Of a stretch of 64,000 bases of DNA, positions 42,302 to 52,577 are shown in pieces. How positions within the stretch are numbered: the first letter of the stretch is position 1; each line of letters opens with the position of its first letter. The notes beneath the pieces were generated by a model. It was not told the origin of the DNA, made no database searches, and saw nothing but the letters and a program-made list of their open reading frames with translations. Source of the stretch: Malachius bipustulatus (lineage: Eukaryota; Arthropoda; Insecta; Coleoptera; Melyridae). The translations under genes and the position numbers were made by a program. The stretch covers positions 357,548 through 421,547 of the forward strand of contig CAJUUM010000036.1 in the NCBI GenBank assembly GCA_910589415.1, given 5' to 3'.

Positions 42302-42570
42302 GGAAAAAAAATTTTTTTATGGAGAATCACCGCGATGCTTTCAGTGTTCATGCCAGTTGTTGGCTACCGAAATCTTCAAGAAAAAGCTATATCTCAGCTA
42401 TCTGTTTTACCATAATTTTCACCTGAGGACAGTGTAAATACTCAAACTCCTGAGGAAGTTAAACCCTCCAGTGGAACAAGAGTTGAATAATATCTCCTCT
42501 ACCGGGAATATTCTGGCTTTTAAGGCACTTTATAGTCCAGATAGATTGATACCAGGTTTAGAGCATAGTG
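42302..42570. other. Unassigned DNA left of the hAT element
   Basis: No recognised gene. From about 42440 a forward frame stays open to the hAT insertion and, if the hAT is removed with one target copy, continues to a stop at 45596. It might be the 3' part of the piggyBac copy or host DNA. Confidence 0.4.
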
Positions 42571-42844
42571 ACTAGGCTTAGGATAATTATGCATTTGCAT
42601 ACTTGCATATGCAAGTGCATATTTTTGAAATGTTTTATAATAAATGCATATATTCGGTGTTTTGGGCTTAAATGCATAATTCGATACTAACTGGTCCATT
42701 AATAGGTTATATTTAACTATTTCTATAATTTTTGTAATGGGAGATAAAAAAAATGTAGAAGGAGATAAACTTTTGTAAATATTTCCCAAGTATAATGTAC
42801 ACCAGGTGAAATATTTAAAAGCACATATTGTAGAATTTACCAAA

Positions 42845-43398
42845 TACAAGGTGTCCAGGTATGAGTGTAAGAGATACACGTGGCGACCTTCCTTGGACTA
42901 TTTTGAGTAAAAAATCTTAATACAATAATGCTCTAAACCTCTTCACGGTGCCACACTAGGTCATCAAAGTTAGAAATTCTGGGTCACAAATATGCATATT
43001 ATTGAACTTCTGTTTCCTTTTGCAGTTACGGTTAACATTTTCAAAGACTTTTGCAAAGTCTTATTTCATTTAATTTTCGTAACAGTGCAATTATTAACTT
43101 TTTTAACATTTCTAAAAAAAAAAAATTTAGGAAATGTTAAAAAAGTTAATAATTGCACTGTTACGAAAATTAAATGAAATAAAACTTTGCAAAAGTCTTT
43201 AAAAATGTTAACCGTAACTGCAAAAGGAAACAGAAGTTCAATAATATGTATATTTGTGACCCAGAATTTCTAACTTTGATGACCTCCTGTGGCACCGTGA
43301 AGACGTTTAGAGCATTATTGTATTAAGATTTTTTACTCAAAATAGTCCAAGGAAGGTCGCCACGTGTAGCTCTTACACTCATACCTGGACACCCTGTA
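42845..43398. mobile_element. Foldback MITE (554 bp) inside the hAT element
   Basis: The arms are almost perfect inverted copies of about 265 bp: TACAAGGTGTCCAGG at left, and CCTGGACACCCTGTA at right. They meet around aaaaaaaaaaaattt near 43122. TA at both tips suggests a Tc1/mariner-type origin. No coding. Confidence 0.9.
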
Positions 43399-43643
43399 TA
43401 AGAAAATATGAATTACTGAACAGGAATAGGTAGAGAAATTAGTCACGATCATAAAAACCAGGTAAGCATAATATAATGCGCTTAATGGGGTTTCAATCAA
43501 CCTATAATAGATCCTATTCTAAGAAATGTTTCCTTAAAATCCTTTGGCTTGGGATAACATTTAGCAGGTCAGTTTTGAGTTTTCAGTCTAGTCTAGTCTA
43601 GTGCCTTACTATTGTGTTTGTGTCATACTGTTTTAATACAAAT

Positions 43644-45148
43644 ATGCCAAAAGAAAAGAAAAGTGTCAGTGAAATGTTAAATATACTCGTAAAAACTTAC
43701 AGTGATTTTACAACTGATGGGAACATTTTATTTTGTAAATATTGTGAAATTCCTGTTGCCATTAAAAAAAAATTTCAAGTGGTACAGCATCTTCAAACGG
43801 GAAAACATGTGAGCAACAAGAGTCGAAAAAGTGGAATCAAGCAACATCAAACCCTGATTTCTACTCTACCTAAGCCTGGACCAAAACGTTCGGAATTTAA
43901 CGAAGAATATTTCCAAGCATTAATTTGTGCCGACATAATATTGTCTAAATTAAGCAATGAAATATTTAGAAATTTTTTGCAAAAACATACCCAGCAGAAT
44001 ATTCCGGACGAGTCAACGTTACGAAAAAATTATGTGTCGGACTTATATAAAACAGCAATTGGTAAGTTACGAGAAAAAGCACAAAATGCGTTTATTTGGG
44101 TTTCGTTGGATGAAACAACAGACAGCAACAATCGATGCGTAGCAAATATTGTGTTTTGGAGTTTTAGGAGTTGAGAGTGAAAAAAATAAGTCATATTATC
44201 TTCTGAATTTAAAAGTTTTAGATAAAGTGAATCACTCAACGATTGCAGCTTTTTTTAATGATGCTATGAAATTATTGTGGCCATCAGATATTTTGTATGA
44301 AAATGTTTTAGTGGTTTGCACGGATGCCGCTCCATATATGTGCAAATCCATGCAGGGACTTAAAGTTTTGTATCCAAATATGATACATGTAACATGTTTA
44401 GCCCATGGTTTACATCGAGTGGCAGATTTAATTCGTGATATTTACCCTAACGTCAATGGGCTCATATCGTCTGCAAGTTTTTCTTAAAGCTCCCAGTCGT
44501 GTGAAAAAATTTCGAGAGATTACGGGAAACTTGGCCTTGCCTCCTGCTTCTATTATTACCAGATGGGGAAGCTGGATTGAAGACGCTATTTATTATGTGG
44601 AAAATTTTGAAGCAGTGAAGAAAGTAGTCATTGATTTTGACTCCGATGAAGCTCAATGCATTCAAGAATTGCAACATTTTTTGAACGTAAAAAGAATACG
44701 TGAAGACTTGGCTTTTATCAAAAGCAATTTATCATGTATTTCAGTTGCAATTTCCAGACTAGAAGAAAAAAGCCTACCACTAGAAGACAGCGTTGAATTA
44801 ATAAATGATGTAGTGAATAAATTAGAATAACTTAAGAACAAAAACTTTATAAACAAACTTAATGCGATACTGACAAAGAACACTGGATATCAGCAGTTAA
44901 AGAACATAAGAGATGTATTGCAGAATAATTCTCAGCTTGGCGCTGAAAATGAACATTTAAGTGTAAATGATATTGTCAATTTAAAATATGCAACGACAGT
45001 ATCTTGTGAAGTTGAAAGAATTTTTTACAGTACAAAAACATTTTTGCCGATAATAGGCACAAATTTACATTCGAACATTTCGTATATATTGTGGTTACGA
45101 AGTGTAATTTTGATTTATTTTTGTAATATGGCTCATTTAATTGTGTAA
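43644..45148 (+). pseudogene. hAT transposase, CGGBP1-like, frameshifted
   Basis: Start MPKEKKSVSEML. A BED-like finger follows (FCKYCEIPV...HLQTGKHV). The catalytic Asp regions are IWVSLDETTDS and VVCTDAAPYM. Then come HVTCLAHGLHRVADLIRDIY and SIITRWGSWIEDAIYY. The C-terminal dimerisation block (ATTVSCEVERIFYSTKTFLP) ends near 45148. Frameshifts near 44160 and 44470 and a stop at 44828 inactivate it. The family includes the domesticated vertebrate CGG-repeat binding protein. Confidence 0.85.
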
Positions 45149-45428
45149 GATACTTTACTAGGTACCTACACTGATTTTATAGTAAACTAATTAGTATTAC
45201 TAATTATATTGTGATGATTATTATAAAAATTTTACAGAATTTTCATAGAATTTTTTTTTATATCAACTAACTAGTAGATAAATAAATAGTCTAAAAGTTT
45301 ATAACGTCTGCTTATTTCCCAAAAAATTTAGTGCATATTTAACTGCATAATTTTGTAAATTTAAGTGCATATTTGCATGCATTTTTCGAGGTTTTTTAGT
45401 GCATAATTATCCGAAGCCTAATAATGAC

Positions 45429-45784
45429 TATTGGATTTTTGTTGGTCAGAAGCTGGTGAGGTTTCTATATACTCCGTTTTCCTTACAGAAATTTATTTCT
45501 GAAAAACCCATTTTGTGTCGGTTTCGTAAGAGACAGGAAGTCTTGTGGATGGCCCCTAGAGAAAGAAAATTATCTGGTGCTTGGGAGTCTTAGTTTTCGG
45601 CGAAAGCCTCAATTACTGCTTTGTTTGTTCTGATTCCGGTGCCTTCGGGTATTGGAATAGGCGTTTCCCTGTATTTTCGTCTCAGTATTCTCGGGTGAGG
45701 CGGTCGGAATGAACGAGTAATGTGTGTTTTAGTCCGGTCAGTTAGACCATTTCTGTTCTTTAGGAAGAACATTATAATAAAATG
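45429..45784. other. Unassigned DNA between hAT and MITE
   Basis: Holds the continuation of the open frame mentioned at 42302-42570 (DYWIFVGQKLVRFLY to a stop at 45596). No domain recognised. The rest is non-coding. Confidence 0.4.
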
Positions 45785-46617
45785 TACCGGGTGGTCCATC
45801 ACTTATGTCCACCCCCGAAATGGAGGTTAATTTTAAAGATAAAAAATTGAAACTTTGAGGATTTGTGTAATTAATATATGACCACATAATGGCATAATCA
45901 GATTAATTATCTTTTTTTTAGTTGAGCCATCAGCGATAAAAAACTGTAATTTGGTGTTAATGTGACCAAAATAAATTCGATTTTTCTTTAATACACCGAT
46001 TAATAAACTCAAAATCCATTAAAGTAAATATCAACAACCTAATTACAAGCCTTTAATTAAATAAAATACTTAAAATATGGAAATGACAGGTAAAATGATT
46101 GATATATGGTAGAGCAATAAAACTGACAAATCTAATGAGGGTAGGTACCTACCATAAATAATCTTCAAAGCAGTCAGAAGATTGAACTCGAATGGGGCTT
46201 CTTTTATGAATGTTTACTACGATATGTTTACTTAACATTTGTGCTATACCAGCCCTTCAAAATCCTGATAGTTTTATTGCTTCCGTAAATCAATCATTCT
46301 AGCTGTCATTTCCATATTTTGTATATTTTATTTAATTAAAGGCTTGTAATTAGTTTTTTGATATTTCTTTTAGGCGATTTTGATTTTCTTAATTGATTTC
46401 TCTCGATGTATTAAAGAAAAATCTAATCTATTTTGGTCACATTAACACCAAATTACAGTTTTTTATCGATGATGGCTCAACTAAAAAAAAAAAAATTAAT
46501 CTGATTATGTCATTATATGGTCCTATATTAATTACACAAATCCTCAAAGTTTCAATTTTTTATCTTTAAAATTAACCTCTATTTCGGGGGTGGACATAAG
46601 TGATGGACCACCCGGTA
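45785..46617. mobile_element. Foldback MITE (833 bp)
   Basis: TACCGGGTGGTCCATCACTT at the left is inverted at the right end (gatggaccacccggta). Pairing extends about 330 bases into each side, leaving a short loop near 46150-46260. TA tips suggest a Tc1/mariner-type element. It has no gene. Confidence 0.9.
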
Positions 46618-46959
46618 TATAGAGGCAGATAGAAAGTCCAGTACATTATTTCTGATTTGTCGTTGAGCAAAAAAATGGTATGTTATCCCATTTTTTATCT
46701 TTGGTTTCTGAGAATTTCTGAGCACTCATGTGAAGTTAGCCCCCGAATTGTAAAAAACCACAATTTTTTTCGGAGTTCTGAGTAGAACTAGAATAGTTCC
46801 AGAGTTCTACATATAAATTTTCAATAGTTCCGCGGAGCAAAGCCCTTTAAAACGCAAAAATTCGTTTAGGGGGCTAACTTCACGCAGCCCCCACTTTCCT
46901 CCTAAAAAGAGTTCTGAGGTGATAAATATCAACAAAACTTAGAGTTCTAGAGTTCCTGT

Positions 46960-49130
46960 ATATTTTCGCAAATAGTTCCGCGAATTTTTTTTGCAAAATT
47001 TTTCAAAAAATTGCCGAAATTGAAATCTGATCAGAGTTCTGAGTAGCCCCCAAAGAGTTCTATAAAAAAGTTCTCTTTCATTTTGCCGAAAACTCAACGG
47101 TTTGCTTGTTAATCGCGAAAATGATTGCCAATAATAATTATACCTAAACAAAGGAAATTTTGACAAAAGTCACCGAAAATGAGTTCTGATCAGAGTTCTG
47201 GGTAGCCCCCCAGGAGTTCTATAAAAAAGTTTTCTTTCATTTTGCCGAAAACTCAATAGTTTTCTTGTTAATCGCGAAAATGATTGCCAGTAATAATTAT
47301 ATACCTACCTACATACCTAAGCAAAAGAAGATGTGACAAAAATCAACGAAAAAGAGTTCTGATTGGAGTTCTGGGTAGCCCCCCAAAAGTTCTATTGAAA
47401 AGTTCTTTTTCATTTTTCCGAAAACTCAATAGTTTTCTTGTTAATCGCGAAAATGATTGCCAATAATAACTACCTAAACAAAATAAATTTTGACAAAAAT
47501 CACCGAAAAAGAGTTCTGATTGGAGTTCTGGGTAGCCCCCCAAAAGTTCTATTAAAAAGTTCTTTTTCATTTTTCCGAAAACTCAATAGTTTTCTTGTTA
47601 ATCGCGAAAATGATTGCCAATAATAATTATACCTAAAAGGGAATTTTGACAAAAGTCACCGAAAATGAGTTCTGATCAGAGTTCTGGGTAGCCCCCCAGG
47701 AGTTCTATAAAAAAGTTTTCTTTCATTTTGCCGAAAACTCAATAGTTTTCTTGTTAATCGCGAAAATGATTGCCAGTAATAATTATATGTATATATACCT
47801 ACATACCTAAGCAAAAGAAGATGTGACAAAAATCAACGAAAAAGAGTTCTGATTGGAGTTCTGGGTAGCCCCCCAAAAGTTCTATAAAAAAGTTCTCTAT
47901 CATTTTTCCGAAAACTCAATAGTTTTCTTGTTAATCGCGAAAATGATTGCCAATAATGATTACCTAAACAAAAGAAATTTTGACAAAAATCAACGAAAAA
48001 GAGTTCTGATTGGAGTTCTGGGTAGCCCCTCAAAAGTTCTATTAAAAAGTTATCTTTCATTTTTCCGAAAACTCAATAGTTTTCTTGTTAATCGCGAAAA
48101 TGATTGCCAATAATAACTACCTAAACAAAATAAATTTTGACAAAAATCACCGAAAAAGAGTTCTGATTGGAGTTCTGGGTAGCCCCCCAAAAGTTCTATT
48201 AAAAAGTTATTTTTCATTTTTCCGAAAACTCAATAGTTTTCTTGTTAATCGCGAAAATGATTGCCAATAATAATTATACCTAAAAGGGAATTTTGACAAA
48301 AGTCACCGAAAAAGAGTTCTGATCAGAGTTCTGGGTAGCCCCCCAGGAGTTCTATAAAAAAGTTTTCTTTCATTTTGCCGAAAACTCAATAGTTTTCTTG
48401 TTAATCGCGAAAATGATTGCCAGTAATAATTATATGTATGCCTACATACCTAAGCAAAAGAAGATGTGACAAAAATCAACGAAAAAGAGTTCTGATTGGA
48501 GTTCTGGGTAGCCCCCCAAAAGTTCTATTGAAAAGTTCTTTTTCATTTTTCCGAAAACTCAATAGTTTTCTTGTTAATCGCGAAAATGATTGCCAATAAT
48601 AACTACCTAAACAAAATAAATTTTGACAAAAATCACCGAAAAAGAGTTCTGATCAGAGTTCTGGGTAGCCCCCCAGGAGTTCTATAAAAAAGTTTTCTTT
48701 CATTTTGCCGAAAACTCAATAGTTTTCTTGTTAATCGCGAAAATGATTGCCAGTAATAATTATATGTATACCTACATACCTAATAAGCAAAAGAAGATGT
48801 GACAAAAATCAACGAAAAAGAGTTCTGATTGGAGTTCTGGGTAGCCCCCCAAAAGTTCTATAAAAAAGTTCTCTATCATTTTTCCGAAAACTCAATAGTT
48901 TTCTTGTTAATCGCGAAAATGATTGCCAATAATGATTACCTAAACAAAAGAAATTTTGACAAAAATCACCGAAAAAGAGTTCTGATTGGAGTTCTGGGTA
49001 GCCCCCCAAAAGTTCTATTTTAAAGTTCTCTTTCATTTTTCCGAAAACTCAATAGTTTTCTTGTTAATCGCGAAAATGATTGCCAATAATAATTATAATA
49101 CCTACATAGCTATACAAAAGAAGTTCGAAA
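46960..49130 (+). repeat. Left arm tandem array of the foldback element
   Basis: About 13 units, each containing gagttctgatyrgagttctg, gtagcccccc, a cattttkccgaaaactcaa block and cttgttaatcgcgaaaatga. Units come in a short (157) and a longer form with a tatatgtatacctac insert. Open frames of 60-75 codons recur once per unit and are a by-product of the repeat. Confidence 0.9.
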
Positions 49131-50190
49131 AGAAGTGACAAAAATCGTCGAGAATTAAATCTAATAATTTCTGGGTTTTGTGAATAGACCTGCCTAAACA
49201 TTCAGCCTCTCAGAATTATTATTGTTATGTATTCCTCAAATAAATATGGCTATGGAACACATTTTATCTTTATACCAATTCTAAAATTCCGACAGTGGAT
49301 TCCGGTTTTATTGAAGTGGACAAACGAATAGGGGTGTATAATAGCCTTATGGCAATAAATTTTCAACGATATAACATCTGGCTCTTACATATAGACAGTA
49401 ATGGCAAATTCTCAAACACATTTTATTCTCGATTATATTTATTTAAAACTAACTAAACTAAAATTGTGTAATTTGTATGCCACATAACTACCGATTATGT
49501 CGAGTCAAAAAAAAATTAATTCGTCAAAAATTACTCATTTTCACGTATAGCAACAATAATTATTTATTGTCGAACTGCCAACTTTCCATTGTTAAGAGAT
49601 CCGTAGCCATGGTTACGACGTTAAAATCACCACGCTGATTGACCAACCGGAATTGTTTGGTTTGTGATTGGTTAGATTACTTGAAAATTATAAGATAAGT
49701 GGTTTTAAAGGTCTCAAAAAAACTAATAAATAAACAAAAATTATAAAACAAAATTGTCTAACAATGCCTGTAGCCGCACAAGTTGGTGAAAGGCGTCGTG
49801 CGGTGTAGTTATAATTTAGTTAATTTATAAGTTAATTTATAACTGATTTTCATTAAGAAGCTTCAATTTGGACAAGACAATAATTTTAGGTATTCTGGTA
49901 CCTATCAAGTAGGTAACCTACTTACAAAAATATTTGAAGAACCCGACTAAGACTGCTAATAATGGTGTGTACGAATTTTATTACTAATAATCTTTAGGCC
50001 ACTTAATTTTATTACCGATTTCCGATGGACACATTACAAAGGGATCGACACGTGTACGACATCTTAGAGATAGGCAGTGGCCACAAAGAGGGCCAAGATG
50101 ACTAGCACAACTAAATTTGCAATAACGAAACACCTATACAATAGAAAAACAACAAACAAAAAATGTTCGTACAACAAACAAATATGTGGG
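49131..50190. other. Central unique segment of the foldback element
   Basis: No long frame. Around 49620-49800 there are CCAAT-like boxes (gaccaaccgg, tgattggttag) and a short frame starting MPVAAQVGERRRAV before a stop. This looks like a captured promoter and first-exon scrap, but that is speculative. Confidence 0.4.
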
Positions 50191-50865
50191 TATACACTGT
50201 GTCTCTTGAATTTCTGGACATAGGGAATTCGCATGTTAAAATAAATAACTATTGGAAATATTGGCTCCCCTAATTATTTTACAGTAAAATGTCAAATGTA
50301 AAACTTCTTAAGGAAAAAAAGCTGCTTATGCTATAATTGGATTTTCATTGGGTTCATCCGTTTTCAAGAAAACCAGGAAAAACTGAACGGTTTTTCGTAG
50401 TTTTTCAAGGTTGCTTTGCTTTTGACAGATAATGCTTATAAGATAATAATAAATCTCTAATATTTCTAAGTGCAATTGCCAGAGTAATGTCAATAAATTT
50501 TACTTTTTCTTCAATGGTGTTTTGGTGCAATGGTTTTTCTTCAATAATTCATTTTTATAAACAAGTTTTCCTTTAAAAAGTAATACTTTGCCACTTAAAG
50601 TTTTAATAATGAATGAATTACTTTTAAACAATTAGTTATTGACAATAATTAATAATTTTTAGCATTATCTGTCAAAAGCAAAGCAACCTTAAAAAACTAC
50701 GAAAAACCGTTAAGTTTTTCCTGATTTTCTCGAAAACGGATGAACCAAATGAAAATGCAATCGTAGCATAAGAAGCAGCTTTTTTTCCTTAAGAAGTTTT
50801 ACATTAATAGTTTATTTTAACATGGGAATTCCCTATGTCCAGAAATCCAAGAGACACAGTGTATA
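50191..50865. mobile_element. Foldback MITE (675 bp) nested in the foldback element
   Basis: TATACACTGTGTCTCTTGAA at left is inverted at right (caagagacacagtgtata). Arms match over more than 200 bp (ggacatagggaattc, cttaaggaaaaaaagctgct, tttgcttttgacagataatg). TA-type tips. Not coding. Confidence 0.85.
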
Positions 50866-52340
50866 ATCATTACTGGCAATCATTTTCGCGATTAACAAGA
50901 AAACTATTGAGTTTTCGGAAAAATGAAAGAGAACTTTTTTATAGAACTCCTGGGGGGCTACCCAGAACTCTGATCAGAACTCTTTTTCGGTGACTTTTGT
51001 CAAAATTCCCTTTTAGGTATAATTATTATTGGCAATCATTTTCGCGATTAACAAGAAAACTATTGAGTTTTCGGAAAAATGAAAAATAACTTTTTAATAG
51101 AACTTTTGGGGGGCTACCCAGAACTCCAATCAGAACTCTTTTTCGGTGATTTTTGTCAAAATTTATTTTGTTTAGGTAGTTATTATTGGCAATCATTTTC
51201 GCGATTAACAAGAAAACTATTGAGTTTTCGGAAAAATGAAAAAGAACTTTTTAATAGAACTTTTGGGGGGCTACCCAGAACTCCAATCAGAACTCTTTTT
51301 CGGTGATTTTTGTCAAAATTTATTTTGTTTAGGTAGTTATTATTGGCAATCATTTTCGCGATTAACAAGAAAACTATTGAGTTTTCGGAAAAATGAAAAA
51401 GAACTTTTCAATAGAACTTTTGGGGGGCTACCCAGAACTCCAATCAGAACTCTTTTTCGTTGATTTTTGTCACATCTTCTTTTGCTTAGGTATGTAGGTA
51501 TACATATAATTATTACTGGCAATCATTTTCGCGATTAACAAGAAAACTATTGAGTTTTCGGCAAAATGAAAGAAAACTTTTTTATAGAACTCCTGGGGGG
51601 CTACCCAGAACTCTGATCAGAACTCATTTTCGGTGACTTTTGTCAAAATTCCCTTTTAGGTATAATTATTATTGGCAATCATTTTCGCGATTAACAAGAA
51701 AACTATTGAGTTTTCGGAAAAATGAAAAAGAACTTTTTAATAGAACTTTTGGGGGGCTACCCAGAACTCTAATCAGAACTCTTTTTCGGTGATTTTTGTC
51801 AAAATTTATTTTGTTTAGGTAGTTATTATTGGCAATCATTTTCGCGATTAACAAGAAAACTATTGAGTTTTCGGAAAAATGAAAAAGAACTTTTCAATAG
51901 AACTTTTGGGGGGATACCCAGAACTCCAATCAGAACTCTTTTTCGTTGATTTTTGTCACATCTTCTTTTGCTTAGGTATGTAGGTAGGTATATAATTATT
52001 ACTGGCAATCATTTTCGCGATTAACAAGAAAACTATTGAGTTTTCGGCAAAATGAAAGAAAACTTTTTTATAGAACTCCTGGGGGGCTACCCAGAACTCT
52101 GATCAGAACTCATTTTCGGTGACTTTTGTCAAAATTTCCTTTGTTTAGGTATAATTATTATTGGCAATCATTTTCGCGATTAACAAGCAAACCGTTGAGT
52201 TTTCGGCAAAATGAAAGAGAACTTTTTTATAGAACTCTTTGGGGGCTACTCAGAACTCTGATCAGATTTCAATTTCGGCAATTTTTTGAAAAATTTTGCA
52301 AAAAAAATTCGCGGAACTATTTGCGAAAATATACAGGAAC
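50866..52340 (-). repeat. Right arm tandem array of the foldback element
   Basis: Nine inverted copies of the unit found at 46960-49130, marked by tggcaatcattttcgcgatt at about 50875, 51030, 51187, 51343, 51519, 51675, 51831, 52005 and 52160. The arms differ in number of units, so expansion or loss occurred after insertion. Confidence 0.9.
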
Positions 52341-52577
52341 TCTAGAACTCTAAGTTTTGTTGATATTTATCACCTCAGAACTCTTTTTAGGAGGAAAGTG
52401 GGGGCTGCGTGAAGTTAGCCCCCTAAACGAATTTTTGCGTTTTAAAGGGCTTTGCTCCGCGGAACTATTGAAAATTTATATGTAGAACTCTGGAACTATT
52501 CTAGTTCTACTCAGAACTCCGAAAAAAATTGTGGTTTTTTACAATTCGGGGGCTAACTTCACATGAGTTTTCTGAGC

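Larger units (their letters stand above)
42571..45420 (+). mobile_element. Nearly full-length hAT transposon (CGGBP1-like)
   Basis: Left end TAGGCTTAGGATAATTATGCA and right end, inverted, TAGGCTTCGGATAATTATGCA form 21-bp TIRs with one mismatch. Flanks atagtgac (42563-42570) and ataatgac (45421-45428) make an 8-bp target duplication with one change. TGCAT motifs are clustered inside both ends. It contains a decayed transposase gene and a MITE. Confidence 0.9.
46724..52568. mobile_element. Large foldback element with tandem-repeat arms (FB/NOF-like)
   Basis: The ends are exact inverted copies starting ACTCATGTGAAGTTAGCC. A perfect 9-bp duplication TTTCTGAGC lies outside (46715-46723 and 52569-52577). 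Each arm is built of a unique tip plus tandem repeats of about 157-175 bp: about 13 units at left, 9 at right. The centre has about 1 kb of non-coding DNA and a MITE. Long inverted arms made of tandem repeats with a 9-bp duplication match Drosophila foldback (FB) elements of the MULE-NOF group. No transposase is present, so the family is inferred from architecture. Confidence 0.85.

Noticed and set aside
46939..52353. Many repeated 60-75 codon frames on both strands
   Set aside because: They recur once per tandem unit of the foldback arms and have no protein features; they are by-products of the repeat.
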